Assembly (NCBI RefSeq): GCF_902362185.1
Contig: NC_044497.1
Location: 51,259,776 to 51,323,775, forward strand
DNA length: 64,000 nucleotides
Direction of reading: 5' to 3'
Source: Chanos chanos
Taxonomy: Eukaryota > Chordata > Actinopteri > Gonorynchiformes > Chanidae
The translations under genes and the position numbers were made by a program. How positions within the stretch are numbered: the stretch's first letter is position 1; every line of letters starts with the position of its first letter. Below are positions 1 through 15,901 of the stretch, one piece after another. The notes under the pieces are model-generated. The model was not told the origin of the DNA. It saw only the letters and a list, made by a program, of their open reading frames with translations, and made no database searches.

Positions 1-1791
1 GGTAAAAATAGCTGTGGACCCCAGGGCCTCCAAGTCTGACCAGCTGTGGATGGATGTGCACGAGGCCCCCTCTGTATTGTTGTGGGCCTTTGATCGGATA
101 ATTGCCCCTCAGACCTAGAAATTGCAACCTCAGAGTGTCGCTATGGAGACCAGCATCTCAGTCTCAGTTCTTCTGCATGGCTTTTAGTGGTTGTGTCTCA
201 AATGGGTTGAGGTGATGATAGCTGCTAAAGCAACTTGAAAGCAACTGGTCACAACAACAGCAACAACAACAACGAAAGTCCTTTTTCGTAGGCACAGGGG
301 ATAGTCAGGCACTCTGTTTTAAGACCATACACCATCAAGACATTTTCACATGTTTTTTTGTTTTTTTTTGAGTTTAAGAGGATTCTTTTTTTTTAAGCTA
401 AGCTCAGCGGAGAACGTGATGACAGGATAAGCTGAAAATCATGCTGTGGAGAATGTATCTATCCTCATCTTCATATGAATCTCCTAGAGTTCCTTAAAGA
501 GTTTCTAAATGCTGTGGTGACACGCTCTAAAGGTGTCCCTTACAAGAAGCATCTCCAAAATTCTCTCTGGAAAAGTTGTGCCTTTTAGTTTGACAGTCAA
601 AACTCGATTTATGAAAGAAATAGAAGTCGAGCTATCTGATTTCATTTCACTTAGACAAACAGACAAAAATGATATAACATCTCTTGTACGTTCTTGGCAT
701 GTAACCAGACAAATGTTTCTCTGTGTAAAGAAACAATTAAGAATTTCAACAAGTATTGTTCTCCATCTTGATAATATTTTTTTTTCTCTCTGCTTTGCCA
801 TATATGGGTCTTACCATACCAGACTGGAAGCTTATTCCGAGGGGAGAACTTTGAACCTTGAAGAACCTTCCAGACAGAAATATCAGATTTTTTTCATCAA
901 GATTTTTTTGTTACAGCTTGAAAAACAGAATACAAAATGTTCAAAATAACCTTTGATAATATTTAATCATTAAATATTACTTGCATCCTGCTGCATAGAG
1001 ATGAACATTGAAACAAAAGGGCAAGATACAGTACATTTTACACACAAGAGTTTCAGGTGATTGTTCTCCTAGAAGTCTCCGAAATAGAAATAATAAATAA
1101 AAATAAGTTTTAAAATCATTCAAAATGTTTCAAATTTGTTCTTGGAGCACATATTTTATGGCTAGATTAGAGCAAGGAAACTAATGGTGCTTCTATTTAT
1201 AATGACCAAATTAAAATTTATTCTAATAGATGACACTTGGTCTTGTAGTAAAAGTAACTAACTAATTTTTATTTAATGTGCTGTTTTGAGCTTTCTTCTC
1301 TCTCTCTCTCTCACTCTCTCTCTCTCTTTCTCTCTCTCCCTCCCTCCCTCCCACTCCCATGTTTCTGTGATGTCTCTCTGTGTTTGGGCAGGTGGGTGTA
1401 AGATGTATGCATAATATATGTCTTTTTGTGTGCCTTTGTGGTCATTTTGTTTCAGAGTATATATAAATTAGTTTGCTTTTAACAAGACTCTGAGAATAAC
1501 TGTAGAATAAAATAAAATGCCTCTGGGTTTAATTAACCTTTTTTATTATTAGGATTCATGTATTTTGTTTCACACAGCTATTTGGATAAAAATGGAAGCT
1601 GTACAGTCATTTTAATCAGGTTTAGTATTGATTTATGCCTTTGAATTTAAACTAAGAGAACCAGGGCACAGAGAGTTTTCAGAACTGAGTTGGTTTATTT
1701 ACACCATGAACACATTCAGCTTTATGATGGGCATGATGGATAGTCTTTGCCTTTATGTTACCCTGCACCATGTATACATGACCGTGCACTC

Positions 1792-1846
<55 letters not shown>

Positions 1847-1978
1847 TTTGCCATATATCATGCATTTTTCCAACAAACCAACAAGAATATTTCACTGTGG
1901 ACATGTTGAACAAGTCAACCATTAAGATCATGGTCAAAGTATTTGATACACAGAGAACAATCGGAATAAACTCCGGGT
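1..1978. other. Flank downstream of htr1a, no gene seen
   Basis: This AT-rich stretch has several T runs, a CT-rich low-complexity tract near 1,294-1,350 and an (AAT)n tract near 1,794-1,845. The open frames here have no recognisable protein features. The part next to htr1a is probably its 3'UTR. A reverse-strand AATAAA (TTTATT on the plus strand at 1,694-1,699) could end that transcript and would place the AAT repeat inside the 3'UTR. Confidence 0.6.
1794..1845. repeat. (AAT)n microsatellite
   Basis: This is an uninterrupted trinucleotide tract of about 17 units. It lies 130-190 bp past the htr1a stop codon and so is probably transcribed in the htr1a 3'UTR. The asparagine, isoleucine, leucine and tyrosine runs in open frames across it are artefacts. 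Confidence 0.95.
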
Positions 1979-3220
1979 TCAGGTTTTGCAAAAATGACAT
2001 TTAATTATTTTTTTGAATGCACTTTGAAAGTCTTTGTTGAAGTATGCGTATATGATGGGATTCAATAATGAATTCGAATACCCCAGCCAATTAATCACAT
2101 CGTTCAGCCACACGGGCATTTCACAGGTTGGACAAAAGGGCATCACGAGCGCTTTGATAAAGAAAGGCAGCCAGCATAAGATAAAAGTGCCCATTATAAT
2201 GCCAAGAGTTTTAACGGTTTTGCGTTCCCGTGCCAGTGCAAGTTTCCTCTTTGCTTCGGTGTTCTTTTCGTGTCTGTTTTCGAAGACGGGAACAGACTGT
2301 GGCGTGTTTGGTAGAGGAAGGTTGTTTCTGGAATTGCTGTGAACCTCAATGATCTCTAAAGATTCACCATCTTCTGTGTGCTTGATCGCGCCATTTATGC
2401 ACGAAGTTGGTTTTGGTTCGACGCTGCTCTTCCAATTTTTACTCAGCTCCCCTTTTGTCTTCTTATTGAAGAGCACTGGTGACACTGTAAAACATTTCAC
2501 GTTCTTTTTTTCTGTTTTTCGGACCGTTTTACGAATTCGAAACCTTGCCGCTTTGAATATGCGTCCATATAGCACCAGCATGAGAATAAGTGGTATATAA
2601 AAAGCGAAAAAAGTTGAGTAAATGGTATACCAGGGATCATGGCTTATCATACAAGCCTCAGGATTTGCCATGTCTTCTGCTTTACTCTTGGGTTGCGACT
2701 TCATGATCAGCATTGGTGGAATTGATATTGAAAAGCCCACCAGCCAAGTAACGCTGATCAATACAGCAGCGCGTTTGAGAGTCCTTTTTTTCATGTAGTC
2801 TATGGGATCAGTGATAGCCCAGTATCTATCCAAAGCTATTGCGCACAAGTGTAATATTGATGAGGTGCAACATAAAACATCTAAAGAGATAAAAATGTCA
2901 CAAGTTACCTGTCCAAGTGTCCACTTGTCTAAAACTTGGTGAAGAGCCGCCATTGGCAACACAAGCACCGACACCATGAGATCCGTTATGGCCAGTGATC
3001 CGATAAGATAGTTCGCAACGTTCTGAAGTGATCTCTCCAAAGCAATCGCAGCCACTACGCACGCGTTTCCAAAGATGGCACATAGAATGAGCGTACCGAG
3101 AAGAAAAGATGTGAAAATTTGGTAACTTAGCGGCACTTTGACAAATGCTGTCACGTTATCATTTTGATTGTCTGTACCACCATTCTGAAATACAAATGAT
3201 GTGTTATTTTTTTCTTCCAT
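1979..3220 (-). CDS. htr1a: 5-hydroxytryptamine receptor 1A (single exon)
   Basis: This is a class A GPCR for serotonin that couples to Gi/o and acts in the plasma membrane. It is a single-exon ORF of 413 residues; the human receptor has 422. Visible marks are N-glycosylation sites at N5/N6 and N22, the TM1 GN motif near 51, the amine-binding aspartate D114 in TM3, DRY at 131-133, a C107-C190 disulfide pair, and a long third loop (about 225-330) rich in K/R and S. TM6 has CWLPFF (349-354). TM7 carries N377, matching the human N386 that shapes beta-blocker binding, and NPIIY (387-391). The tail CHFC (408-411) is a likely palmitoylation site. TM5 reads STFFAFY where, from memory, human has STFGAFY. 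The start ATG is at 3,220. The gene lies head to head with rnf180, as in mammals. Teleosts have two copies (htr1aa/htr1ab); I cannot say which this is. Confidence 0.96.
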   Translation of the reverse strand: MEEKNNTSFVFQNGGTDNQNDNVTAFVKVPLSYQIFTSFLLGTLILCAIFGNACVVAAIALERSLQNVANYLIGSLAITDLMVSVLVLPMAALHQVLDKWTLGQVTCDIFISLDVLCCTSSILHLCAIALDRYWAITDPIDYMKKRTLKRAAVLISVTWLVGFSISIPPMLIMKSQPKSKAEDMANPEACMISHDPWYTIYSTFFAFYIPLILMLVLYGRIFKAARFRIRKTVRKTEKKNVKCFTVSPVLFNKKTKGELSKNWKSSVEPKPTSCINGAIKHTEDGESLEIIEVHSNSRNNLPLPNTPQSVPVFENRHEKNTEAKRKLALARERKTVKTLGIIMGTFILCWLPFFIKALVMPFCPTCEMPVWLNDVINWLGYSNSLLNPIIYAYFNKDFQSAFKKIIKCHFCKT

Positions 3221-4972
3221 GTCTGTGAAACGCAGAGCTCATAAATCGCACAAACTTCTGTCACTGACAGTACCCCGTCCATAGGGCTCAATAAGAACAC
3301 TAACTGACGTGATGCGACAGTGCAGGTTCATTTATATTACCGCGGTTAGTACGTCAGTTACTTACGTGGGTAACGTTTTTTTTTTCTTTATCCCTTGCGC
3401 CACTGAATGAGAATGAAATGGAGGAACTTTACATTATGTTAATCAAATTAACAGAACTTATTATTGTATGTTACTTTTAACGGTAGATTACTGTGCCACT
3501 TGTCTTCCACCTCATTATTTTAAACTGAATGAAAAGTGCAACTGCAGTGTATACATGCGTACTTAAACTAAACATCTCTTGAAACACAAGTACTGAATTT
3601 TTTCTAATATTGTGCAGTGAGATCAGAACTTAATTTGTAGATTTAAATAATGACATTATGAGCGACGATGTAGGCTATTGGCTTTTCCTACTGCCTCTCA
3701 GTACCGCGGTCAGCGGCGGGCATAGAGCAGAGTTTATTGCTACTGCCATCTGGCGTAGATTCCTAAATAGAACCCAAAAGTTCAAAATATCTGTGGATTT
3801 GCTTTAACTTCTGGAAACTATAGGACATGGGGAAGAATCTGTGCGCTATTATTTTTTAAGTTGTACGAAGTACTAAACGGTATGCAAGAGTGAGGGGACG
3901 ACTGGTCTCTGTCGCAGAACATCCATCTTTGACTAAAAACTGTGAAGACTGTCCACGAAGCCCCGAACACGGTATTGCTTATTACACCACAGTATACATT
4001 CCGCAAAATATCAGCCGTGTTCATTACCCCATGAAGGTATAGAGATCCTATTTTTACCGACGTTGTTTCTCAGCTCATTGTGTGTGGTTCTGTGGCAGAT
4101 CCTACAAGTCACGAGCGACACCCACAGAGGAGGCGTGGTGTGTTTACTTAGTTCGATATGAGCACAATGCGGCCGCCGTAGTGCAGTGAACAGCTACATG
4201 GTGTAGCAGTCGGCAGTGTATTTAGCTTAGCTGTCGTTACCAAAGACTTGTTGGCAGTGACGTTGTTTTTAGCTAGTTAGCTATCTAGCTACCAGACTTT
4301 CTATATCCAAAAAGGACATTGGCACCTATTATGGCATCCTTCAATGCAGTAGGTGTAGAGTAGTTACTTTCTGTTTGTTATTTTTCTCTCTCACAACATT
4401 AGCCTACTCGCTGTAATCAAATTTACTTTTTCATTTACTGACATTGAAAACTTCAACTAGCTGACTATCCGCTTAAATATCTCACCCTACTGTTCTGTGA
4501 CATGTTTATCGTAACATTGTAATATGATATTGCTTCTCGAGATAAACGATTTAGAGTTACTTCTGTTTATTGTCTGTGGTTTAAATTTTCACGTATGGGC
4601 ACAATGAAGAGACACCGCAAATTTATTTGTTTACTGTGCTGTTAACCCAGTCCACGGCTAGACTTGTAAGGTATTAACGGAGAGGGGTTCCCAGTTCGTG
4701 TTTTGCTTAAATAAAAATAAACGGGTCGCAGATACAAATGAATATATATCCACTTAGCCTCCACTTTTAAGTTTGTTTTTGTGTGTGTGTGTGGGAGGGG
4801 TGTATGTGTGTGTATGGGCATTTGAGAAGTAAGAGGAAGGTTATTAAGTTATAACACAAACACTTCCTCTAGGGGCGACAGTCCTACATAATGCAGTACG
4901 TCCTGTTAGTTGTAAACTGCATGTTACTCTTTCACTTCGACCTCACCTCAAATTTAATACACACAGCTTGGG
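3221..4972. promoter_or_regulatory. Shared upstream region of htr1a (-) and rnf180 (+)
   Basis: This is the 1.75 kb between two divergent start codons. Near htr1a there are two CRE-like octamers, TGACGTGA at 3,305-3,312 and a reverse-strand TGACGTAC at 3,349-3,356. A GC-richer patch at about 4,100-4,200 may be the rnf180 promoter or a 5'UTR exon, but I could not define a splice donor. No TATA box is obvious on either side. The rest is AT-rich and holds no gene. Confidence 0.4.
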
Positions 4973-7900
4973 ATGTCGGGCCCCGTGGAGATTCGAGAAG
5001 AACCAACAACTCTGCGCTGCAGGAAATGCCGCAAATGCCTCATAGACTCAACCAGCCTTCTTTCGGTGGGTGACTAGTCTACAGATAAAAACAGCTCAAC
5101 CCCATTGCTATGTTTTTCATCAAGAGCGTTGTCTTGTCATGAATTCCATCAGATTATGATGAGGGGAAAAAAAAAAGTTTTGTTTGCTGGTGGTCTTGCA
5201 CCAGCAAGTTATGGAAGAAAATGCACATAGTGGTGCACCTCTGTTTTGGAGAAAGTAGTGGAATTGTGGTAAGGCAAGGTAACAAGACTAAAGATTCAGT
5301 ATTATTTGATTTCAGATAATGAATTCAGGACAGGCTGCTGCCATGTGTAGTGTGTGGCATGTCAATGTGGATTCACTGCCTGACTGGATTCTAACAGCAG
5401 TAGATCAGGTAAGGGCATTTGTATCGCTAAAGGGTAAAATCTATGAAGAAAAATAACCAAATCACTTATAAACTTGTTGAAGGACTCAAGTGAAAAACGT
5501 GCTAAAAATGTGATTATGTAATATACAACTGGGACAGTAGGTGTTACTAATTGGTAAAAACTGGTCATTTTTCCTATAGGTCCACTGGACCGCTGGGAAA
5601 CTAAATTGTCAGTATTGTGGAGCTCGCCTTGGGGGCTTCAATTTCCTTAACTGCTCAAAATGTCCGTGTGGACACGATACAGCTGTTCACCTGAGTAAAA
5701 GCCGTGTTGATGAGGACTTCAGAAACTCGGTCCACTTGGCTCAACCAGTTAGGCTGAGAGGACATCTGGACAGGTTAAAATCGTATGAGCTGGAGGATCA
5801 ACAGAGGGAACCGATGGGAGCAGACATCAGTGAGGATTTCAGTGTTGACTCACCACTGGTCACCAGCTTACACCACACAGACGAAGATCTCGAAGTGGGA
5901 TCCAGACAGTTGCCCCAAACAGAGGCGCTCATTCTGCCCGGACCTTCTCTCCTTACCAGTTTTTCCCAGGCCTGCCCCACTGAGGCAGAGGAAAGGTCGG
6001 GCGGACGGGCGTCACCTGTGAGGTATACTGACCCAGACTCTGGAGAGCAGAGAGGATCTGAGATGCCGGGGCCACCGGAGTCAGTGGGAGAAGAGGAGCG
6101 TTTGGAGCCGCCTGCTGGTGATCTGCAGAGAAGAGAAGATGAACCTGTAGATTTTCTGTCCCACGGGACGAGAGCCTCTGTGGAGAGCAGTGTGGAGCTG
6201 GAGGACAACGCTGTCAGAGCGGTGGAGGAGTCTACCTTCACCTCAGACCAAAGACCTCTTACGAAGAGGGAGAGAAACCGTCTGAAGAGCCAGCGTCGGA
6301 AACAGAGAAAAAGGGAACGGTGGATTCAAAGACAGCTGGAGGAGAGTGAAGAGGTGAGTTATCAAAGCAGTGATAATGGGTTCAGTTAACCGCATACCCC
6401 AGTGCAAACGGTCCTATGAGGTACAAAGGTACAAAAAGTCTTACGAGGTGTCTGAACTGTGTGTATAATGAAACGAAAAAAGAACACGTGCGTCCTTATA
6501 TACACCACGAAAGGTAAAGGTAAACAGCCAACGGTCAGAGATCAAAGAATCCGTGTGATGTGAAGCAATTGTGACTTATTTTGATTGGCTGTCAAAGAGA
6601 TTCAGTTTCAAATCATCATATTTATTCTGATCATCATAAACATTTATTTGTGTCCTCATCTAATAACCTGGTAAACGAGCTGTGCGTCAAAATGTATTCT
6701 TTTTCTAAACATTCGTGTCTCAGTTAATAAGTAGGGCACGCTGTTCCTCTGTGTCTGTTACTGGGACACAGATAGTTTAAGTACAGATATGCGTCTTGCT
6801 TGGCATATCAGACTGCTGAACAAACAACAGCTATTTCTATTGGTTGCCCTACTTGGACTTTGCCGTAGAGTTACTCTAGTGTTTTGAGATTGTTTTTAGT
6901 GTGAATTGCCAGAGTTAAGAAGCGGTTGAGTATGTCTGTGATGAGTTGGAGACAGTGGATGCTTTGACGAGACACTTCGAAGAGACATTTAGTCAGGCAT
7001 TAAAAATCTCGGTGGAAGGCTGACATTATTCTGGAGAAGAAGGGTCACAAACCCTTATGTTGGGTTGCTGGAGGAGTCCTGATTGCATGAGTACAGATGT
7101 CTCAGAGGTTGGTAAAAAGGTTGTTTGTAAGTAGTTTATAAGGCTTTTCAGACTGGCATGTTAATTCTAACCCCCGACCCCCCTGCCAAAATAAACCAAT
7201 GTTAGATGTTCTTAGTAGACCAGCTTTACTTCAATCTCCACTATTGCTTGCTTGAACACTGCTACAAGAAGGGAAAGTGAGAATGTTTATTTTGTTTTTA
7301 AAAAAAACCCTCAAATTCATTTTCTTTTTTTTTTCTTCTTTTTTTTTACATGTCTGGTGCAACTCATTTTGATATTACTATAGCGCTTTTCCTCATCACA
7401 GAGCGCAGAGGCATGTCAGTGGAATTATGGAATAAAGCAATTTGAAAAAAAATCCGTTAGTTCTAGTTGCAGGGGTGCAATAATGAATTTTGACTCAGGG
7501 TCATTTTCTGAATGGCCACTGACACACTTGAGGAAATCTGCCAGTTGTTCACCACAGCAGACATAGCATGAAAATCCTGAATTCCTAACTGTTTTTGTTT
7601 GTCTCTCCTCAGGGCGTGAAGTGGAGTATGACGTGCAGTGAGGATGAGGAGAAAGAAGGGTACACCTGCGCAGTGTGTCTGGATGTCTATTTCAGACCCT
7701 ACATGTGTAACCCCTGTAGCCACGTGTTCTGTGAGCCCTGCCTGCGTACCCTGGCCAAGAACCGGCCCGGAAACACCCCCTGCCCCCTCTGCAGAACCAT
7801 CATATCGCAAGTGCTCTTTCAGAATGGTCAGTTGCCCAGAAATAATTTTCTCTGTGTGAAATGACTTTCTTTTTTTTCTTTTTTTTCCACGAATGTTCAC

Positions 7901-8550
7901 TGTGTCTCTGTCCGGTTTAGATACTGTCAATCTGGTTTATTATCATTTTAACAAACAATGCATTTGATATCAACGGTCAGTTTTTTTTTCCTTTTTAACA
8001 GTCATTGTATTAATACATTTAAAATATTTTAAGCCTCTTCATATCAACCCTTACTTTCCTTTGCAAAACTCTTTATTATTGTTTTTTGCCCTCAAATCCT
8101 TTTATTTACAACTTGTACTTTTGTTCCTTGTTTTAGAGCTTAACCAGGAAACTAGGACTTATTTTCCAAAGGAATATCTCTCCCGAAAGCAGAGCTACCA
8201 GAGTATAAACTATGCCAAATGGCCTCTACCCAGCTGTCCGAAGCGCTTCCGGATTTTTTGGGGTCGGTAACCGTCACCTAGTTCCATTATCAATTTAAAT
8301 CTGTTTTTGCATGTAGTGATCTGTCTTTCACGTTATTGGTTTGTTGTCTTTCGCAGGCTACCAGCGACACGATATCCCCGCTAGACGATGGCACTTTGCT
8401 CACACGGCATTCGGGTTCGATAATCTAGATCTGTTGGATATGTGGGGCTGGCCTTTTGAAAGTAATCTGGTCATCATCTCCATTTATTCTGTGCATTGGC
8501 TCCTGGCTTCCTTTGTCTTCTGCTGCTTTTGCTATTTTTTCTTCTGCTGA
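4973..8550 (+). CDS. rnf180: E3 ubiquitin-protein ligase RNF180
   Basis: This is a membrane-anchored RING ubiquitin ligase. Coding exons are 4973-5065, 5316-5408, 5580-6353, 7613-7826, 8137-8262 and 8357-8550, giving 497 aa against 592 in human. The N-terminus has the paired-cysteine motif [11 protein letters not shown] conserved block follows in exons 2-3, running from CSVWHVNV through [10 protein letters not shown] to VHLSKSR. The middle is acidic and poorly conserved. A basic stretch around [20 protein letters not shown] lies before the RING. The C3HC4 RING spans about C339-C380, starting CAVCLDVYF and ending CPLC. A C-terminal hydrophobic segment (about 471-497) ends [10 protein letters not shown] and should be the ER/membrane anchor. 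Exon 5 must use the weak donor GTCGGT at 8,263 for WGYQRH to match human FGGFRRH. Most of the length loss is in the exon 3 linker. A 5' noncoding exon is likely but not identified. Confidence 0.93.
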
Positions 8551-10762
8551 CGTGAAATCCTCGGGATTAAAATAAAGGGGGGGGGAAAGCATTTAAACGG
8601 ACTGGGTGACACAGACGGGGACAGGGGTCTTGCCTTTGTGCCTTATCTAACTCAGTGAAACTGAAAGTTTGTTTGGTCTCGCAGGTTTTTAAGGAAACGG
8701 TGGCTATGTAGCATTAGAATACAAGGAACCAAATCCCAGACAGAATCAATTGTCATATGTTTTTACACTGTATGTTTTACCTGGATTGGTTGGTTGGCTT
8801 GTCATTGAATTAATCGAATCTTTCTGTGATGTTTTTGACCGGAAATGTTTTTGCTTTAGTCTTGTCTCTCACTGTGGCACTTTTGTTGAAATATTAAAAT
8901 TTACAGACCTCCTCTAGAATAGGAGGCAACTCTTTTAGCTATATGGAAATCAGATATACAGTAGATATATATATATAAAAGAAGTCTGTACACCCTTATT
9001 AATCTTGGATTTTGTTAATTTAAAAACTGAAATGAAGACAAGTTATGCCAGACCCTTTTTTTTTTTACCTTTAATAAGATGCTGAAACAAATAATATTTG
9101 AGTGAAAAATTAAAGGATGACTTTTAGGAAAACTGATCAAACATAAAAAAAAAAAAAATATCAATGCCTTAGTTGCAAAAGTGTGCCACCCTTTAACCCT
9201 GTGGTTAGAGCTTTATCAATGTAGCAATTTTACCCCCGTTTTCGTTTATGGGTCGAGTTAGTTGTGCGTTTCGGATAACTGTCATATTGAAGGATTGAAT
9301 TCTTCTTTAATCTCAGTTTTCCGGCAGAAGGCGGTAGGTTTTGGAGCTCGTAACATATTGCGAAGGGCCACTCACTGCCGTACATTTCTACGGCTACTTC
9401 AGATTAACCCTCTGTGCTTTGGTGTCTTCTTTTCGCCCTCTTGTAAGCTTTGGAGGGACGTCTTGATCTTTGCAAAATCCATGTGGTACCATGCTTCCTC
9501 CGCTCTCTCACTGATGATCCTCACGACATTACACGATATGCCGAATGCCTCTGGAAGATTTTGGTCTGTCTCCTCTGATCTGTACCTTTCAAGAATGAGA
9601 TCTCAAAGGAGCTTTTGATTATGTCTTTATAGACCATGATTATTCCAGCACTACTCAACTAAGAAACATTCAGGGAAATCCTTTGGGAACAGCTGATTTT
9701 ATTTAGGGCAAATCACAGTCTTTTTCAGTTCATGTCATGATGAGTTCAGATTACCTTTAAGTGATTAAAGGTAAGTGATTTGCAAAGTGTGAGTGCTTTG
9801 ATAAGAAAACAGTTACAACACCCATTGCCAATGGTGTGCACACTGGTGTGCAACTACAGCGTACAGGATTTTTTATTTTTAGTTTATGTTATTTTGCTTA
9901 AATGTCATTTTTTTTGTTGTTTTTCACTGAAATATTGTTTGTTTCGGGATCTTATTAAAGGTGAAAAAGATCTGGTGTGATTTTACTTGTTTTTAGTCTT
10001 TACATCAATAAAATCTGAAATTTCAGTAAAGCTGCGTAGAATTTTGCTGTCGCCTGTACATACCACAATATTAGTATACCTCTTTTTGTAAAAATAAATC
10101 AATTTTTTAAAAAAAGGAAAAAAGGGGCTTTTTTTGGTCCTCAGCCGTGAGAGCCTGGGGCTACCACCTGGCAATAAAAGGCAGAATAGAACTGTTGTGA
10201 AAATATATGACTGGTTGGTTGCATTACTTTCCCCACCCAATCAGTGCGATTGTAGAAGCCACATCAGTCACGTAGCAACTGGGTATCCTTACCTTTCAAG
10301 GTTAGATGCCTTCGGAGGACTATGCATTAAATTGCTACAGTACTTTGTATACTGACTCGATGTGTGTTTATAATACAGTGATTTTGTTCGATTTTCTATT
10401 TTCTTGGGATATTACGAACGATGATATTATCGGGACGTGTGAATAAAGGGTATTGTTTCACATCCTGTGGCATAGTGTTGCATTGACGAATGGTTACATC
10501 TGACAAGTGATTGCGCTTCTCACGTGAAGGCACAGCGGCGGAGCTTTGAGCAGCACTTGGCCCTCTACAGGGGTGAAGGTGACTCGATTTGCCGTTCAGG
10601 AGATACAGAGAAAGAGACAAGAACGCTTCTCCAACTCCCTCTCACAGTGAACGTCGGCAGCAGCGGGAATTGAACAAAAAGGACAGTTGTTGGACGTTAC
10701 AAAGAGTGGGCGAAAAGAATAGATTTTCCTTTTGTGAGGGTTTTAATCGTGGATGCGTATGC
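8551..10762. other. Interval between rnf180 and rgs7bp
   Basis: Just after the rnf180 stop there is an AATAAA at 8,571, so the rnf180 3'UTR may be very short, unless later signals are used. The interval then holds a decayed Tc1-like element (about 8,955-9,640) and AT-rich DNA with no gene that I recognise. An open frame entering rgs7bp exon 1 from 10,589 is in frame with it, but homology favours the downstream start. Confidence 0.55.
8955..9640 (-). mobile_element. Degenerate Tc1/mariner-type DNA transposon
   Basis: The left end reads CAGTAGATATATATATATAA followed by AGAAGTCTGTACACCC. This resembles the terminal repeat of fish Tc1-like elements (consensus about CAGTGGATATAAAAAGTCTACACACCC). 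On the reverse strand, about 9,440-9,610 reads like the start of a Tc1 transposase: a segment close to ERYRS, then FGISCNVVRIISER, which has the helix-turn-helix feel of Tc1 DNA-binding domains, then WYHMDFAKIKTSLQ. The frame is broken by stops and shifts. I found no matching right terminal repeat, so the end is approximate. It lies outside exons. Confidence 0.55.
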
Positions 10763-13523
<2,761 letters not shown>

Positions 13524-15376
13524 TCCTCCTGCAACGTAAACATATCAGCTGTGTGTCTATGCGTCTCGCTGGCCTAACTCATCTCTAGTGTCTACCAGTA
13601 AAGATTGCACTCAGGTATCTGTGAGTGCACTATGTACACACTACGCAAAATTCTATATATGTAATTCTATGTAATCCCTTATTACACTACTGCCAAAAAC
13701 AAAGAGGATCTTCGCTTTATTGACATTGTGGTCCATTCCTTATAATTTGTTGTGATCTTCATATAGTTCTGTAAAAAAAAAAAGAAAGAAAAACTTTAAT
13801 GTTTATAACAATTAGAGAATTTCATCTGCTTTTGTTTTCTGCTCCATTGGCATCATTGAGCGGATATGTTCTCAATAAGAATGATCACACAGGGTCTGTA
13901 TTGGTACATGTCATTTGTTTTTGTTTTTGTTTTTGTTTTTGTTTTTCCTGCAAATTTTGGTCACTGTGCAATGCTTCTTATTTAGTCTTCCATGAAATCG
14001 GTAAATGCTTTCAAATTCTATTTTCTTTTTTTGGGGGGCATCTTGATTGCTCTGTACAAAAGCCACTGCTCTGTCATTCTAAAGAGTATAACAGTTTTAA
14101 AAATAAAAAAAGTAATATGTATGAAAAGATATATGTAAATAATGACCACATCCAAAGCATCCATATCGTTGACTCATCTTTTTTTGTCTGGTCTAAAGTA
14201 ATCGATTTATGATGTCTCTGTATAAAGCAAACAGCATGTGTATTGCATATAGAATGAAGTGTTTCAGTCTGCTTAGAGTGGTAAACCATTAACATAATGT
14301 ATAGTTCATTTTGTAATGTTAATAAACTTTTGTAGAAAAAAAGGCTTGGCATTTGTGGAATGTGTCCTCAGGCAGAAAATTGCTTGAAGTAGATCGCTCC
14401 TGATTTACTCTAATCTTCAGATTATTCTGCAGCGTGTAAATGCAGTAATTCACCTTTAAACCATCGTATACTCTATGTTTACGGTTAGCATATACAGAAC
14501 TAATCGTTTAACTGCTTGCGGGAATTTTATGATATGGTTCATCCACAAATATCTTCCATAAAGACTCGTGGGAAAAGAGAGGGATCAAGGATCAAAGTGT
14601 GTCTAGAGGGCGAGCACGGAGATGCTTTCCAGCTGCTTGGAGTTACTGGAAGAGGGCTGGAGGAGAGGTTGCGTAAGTGAAGTGAAATAACGACGGGGCA
14701 AACTCTGTAAAGGAGGGATGTTCAGATGATACAAAAGCTCAGTGCACAACCATTCTGCACTGACTCTCGTGTTGTGCAGTCTAAGACACAGGGAGTTCAT
14801 TTTCTTCCATTAAGAAATGCTGGAGCATTCTTATCTTACCGTGTCAGTTCCAGGGATCTGAGGTCACTTCAAACATAACTACGCGAATAAAGGGTTTTTG
14901 TTTTTTAACCTCTGTATTCAGGAGCAGAAGTTCTTGATCTTCTGTTGCAAGTTAAGAGTATTGTTTGGTAAGTTACTTTTTATGATTTTAATGGCATTTG
15001 TCTTTCTGTCTGAAAACAAATTACATTTAATTAGCAGATCATTATTTGGTTGATTGTTGTGTCCCATTGCGGTCTTTTTTAGATGCATTAGCATATTTTA
15101 CGCATTGAGAACATTGTGAGTTGCGTAGTATCTGAAAGGAATTGCCTGAATGTCAACACATTGCAGGTGTGGCTAATCGTCTAAAATCAAGTGGTTGGAA
15201 TACCAACATATCATAACAGATTTATTTGTGCAAACATCACTGTACTAAATGTGATGTTTTTCCGTTGCAACAGCGTACTTTTGGTGATTTTGCATTCTTT
15301 GTTTGCATTCAAAACATTCCTCTGTTCTTCAGGGTCTCACCCTAAACGCTGGGCTCAACAGAGTTCACCTCTCACT
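13524..15376. other. rgs7bp 3'UTR and c6 upstream region
   Basis: The first 800 bp are probably the rgs7bp 3'UTR, ending near the AATAAA at 14,321. It includes a short GTTTTT tandem run near 13,916-13,946. From about 14,350 to 15,376 comes the c6 promoter side. The c6 start codon lies in an exon preceded by a plausible acceptor (CTTCAG just before 15,334), so a 5' noncoding exon further upstream is likely. No other gene is seen. Confidence 0.5.
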
Positions 15377-15849
15377 ATGGATCAGAACGCTGCTCTTCTC
15401 ACTCTCTTCTCCATCATGGGCTCACTGACATCAACCATGGCCTGCTTCTGTGATCACTATCCATGGAGTCAGTGGTCTGTTTGCACCAAGACCTGTAACT
15501 ACGGAACCCAAAGTCGCAGAAGGTCATCTTTATTTAACTGAATCAGTTTTATTTTGGTATTCCTACTAAAAGTGTTCCTCCAAATTAGACCGTAATTATG
15601 AATGGAGCACGCTCATTTTTGTTCTTAATGAAAGGCAACGTTGATCATTATTATTGACTGTTATTATGTATTTTGCAGGGCCATTCGCTATGATGAACAT
15701 TATCATAAAAATAATTGTGCAATGCTGTGTAACACGTATGAAAGCAGGGCATGTAACGTTGAGGCATGCCCCATTCACTGCCTACTGTCTGACTATGGAC
15801 CCTGGTCTGAGTGCTCCCCATGTGCCAAAAAACAGGTGTGTGGACTCAT

Positions 15850-15901
<52 letters not shown>

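Noticed and set aside
533-949. 138-codon open frame left of htr1a
   Set aside because: AT-rich, no domain or splice context, and no recognisable likeness. An opposite-strand open frame of similar quality overlaps it.
10589-10762. In-frame upstream extension of rgs7bp exon 1
   Set aside because: MCSAPNGRK matches the mammalian start, and the extension has no family likeness.
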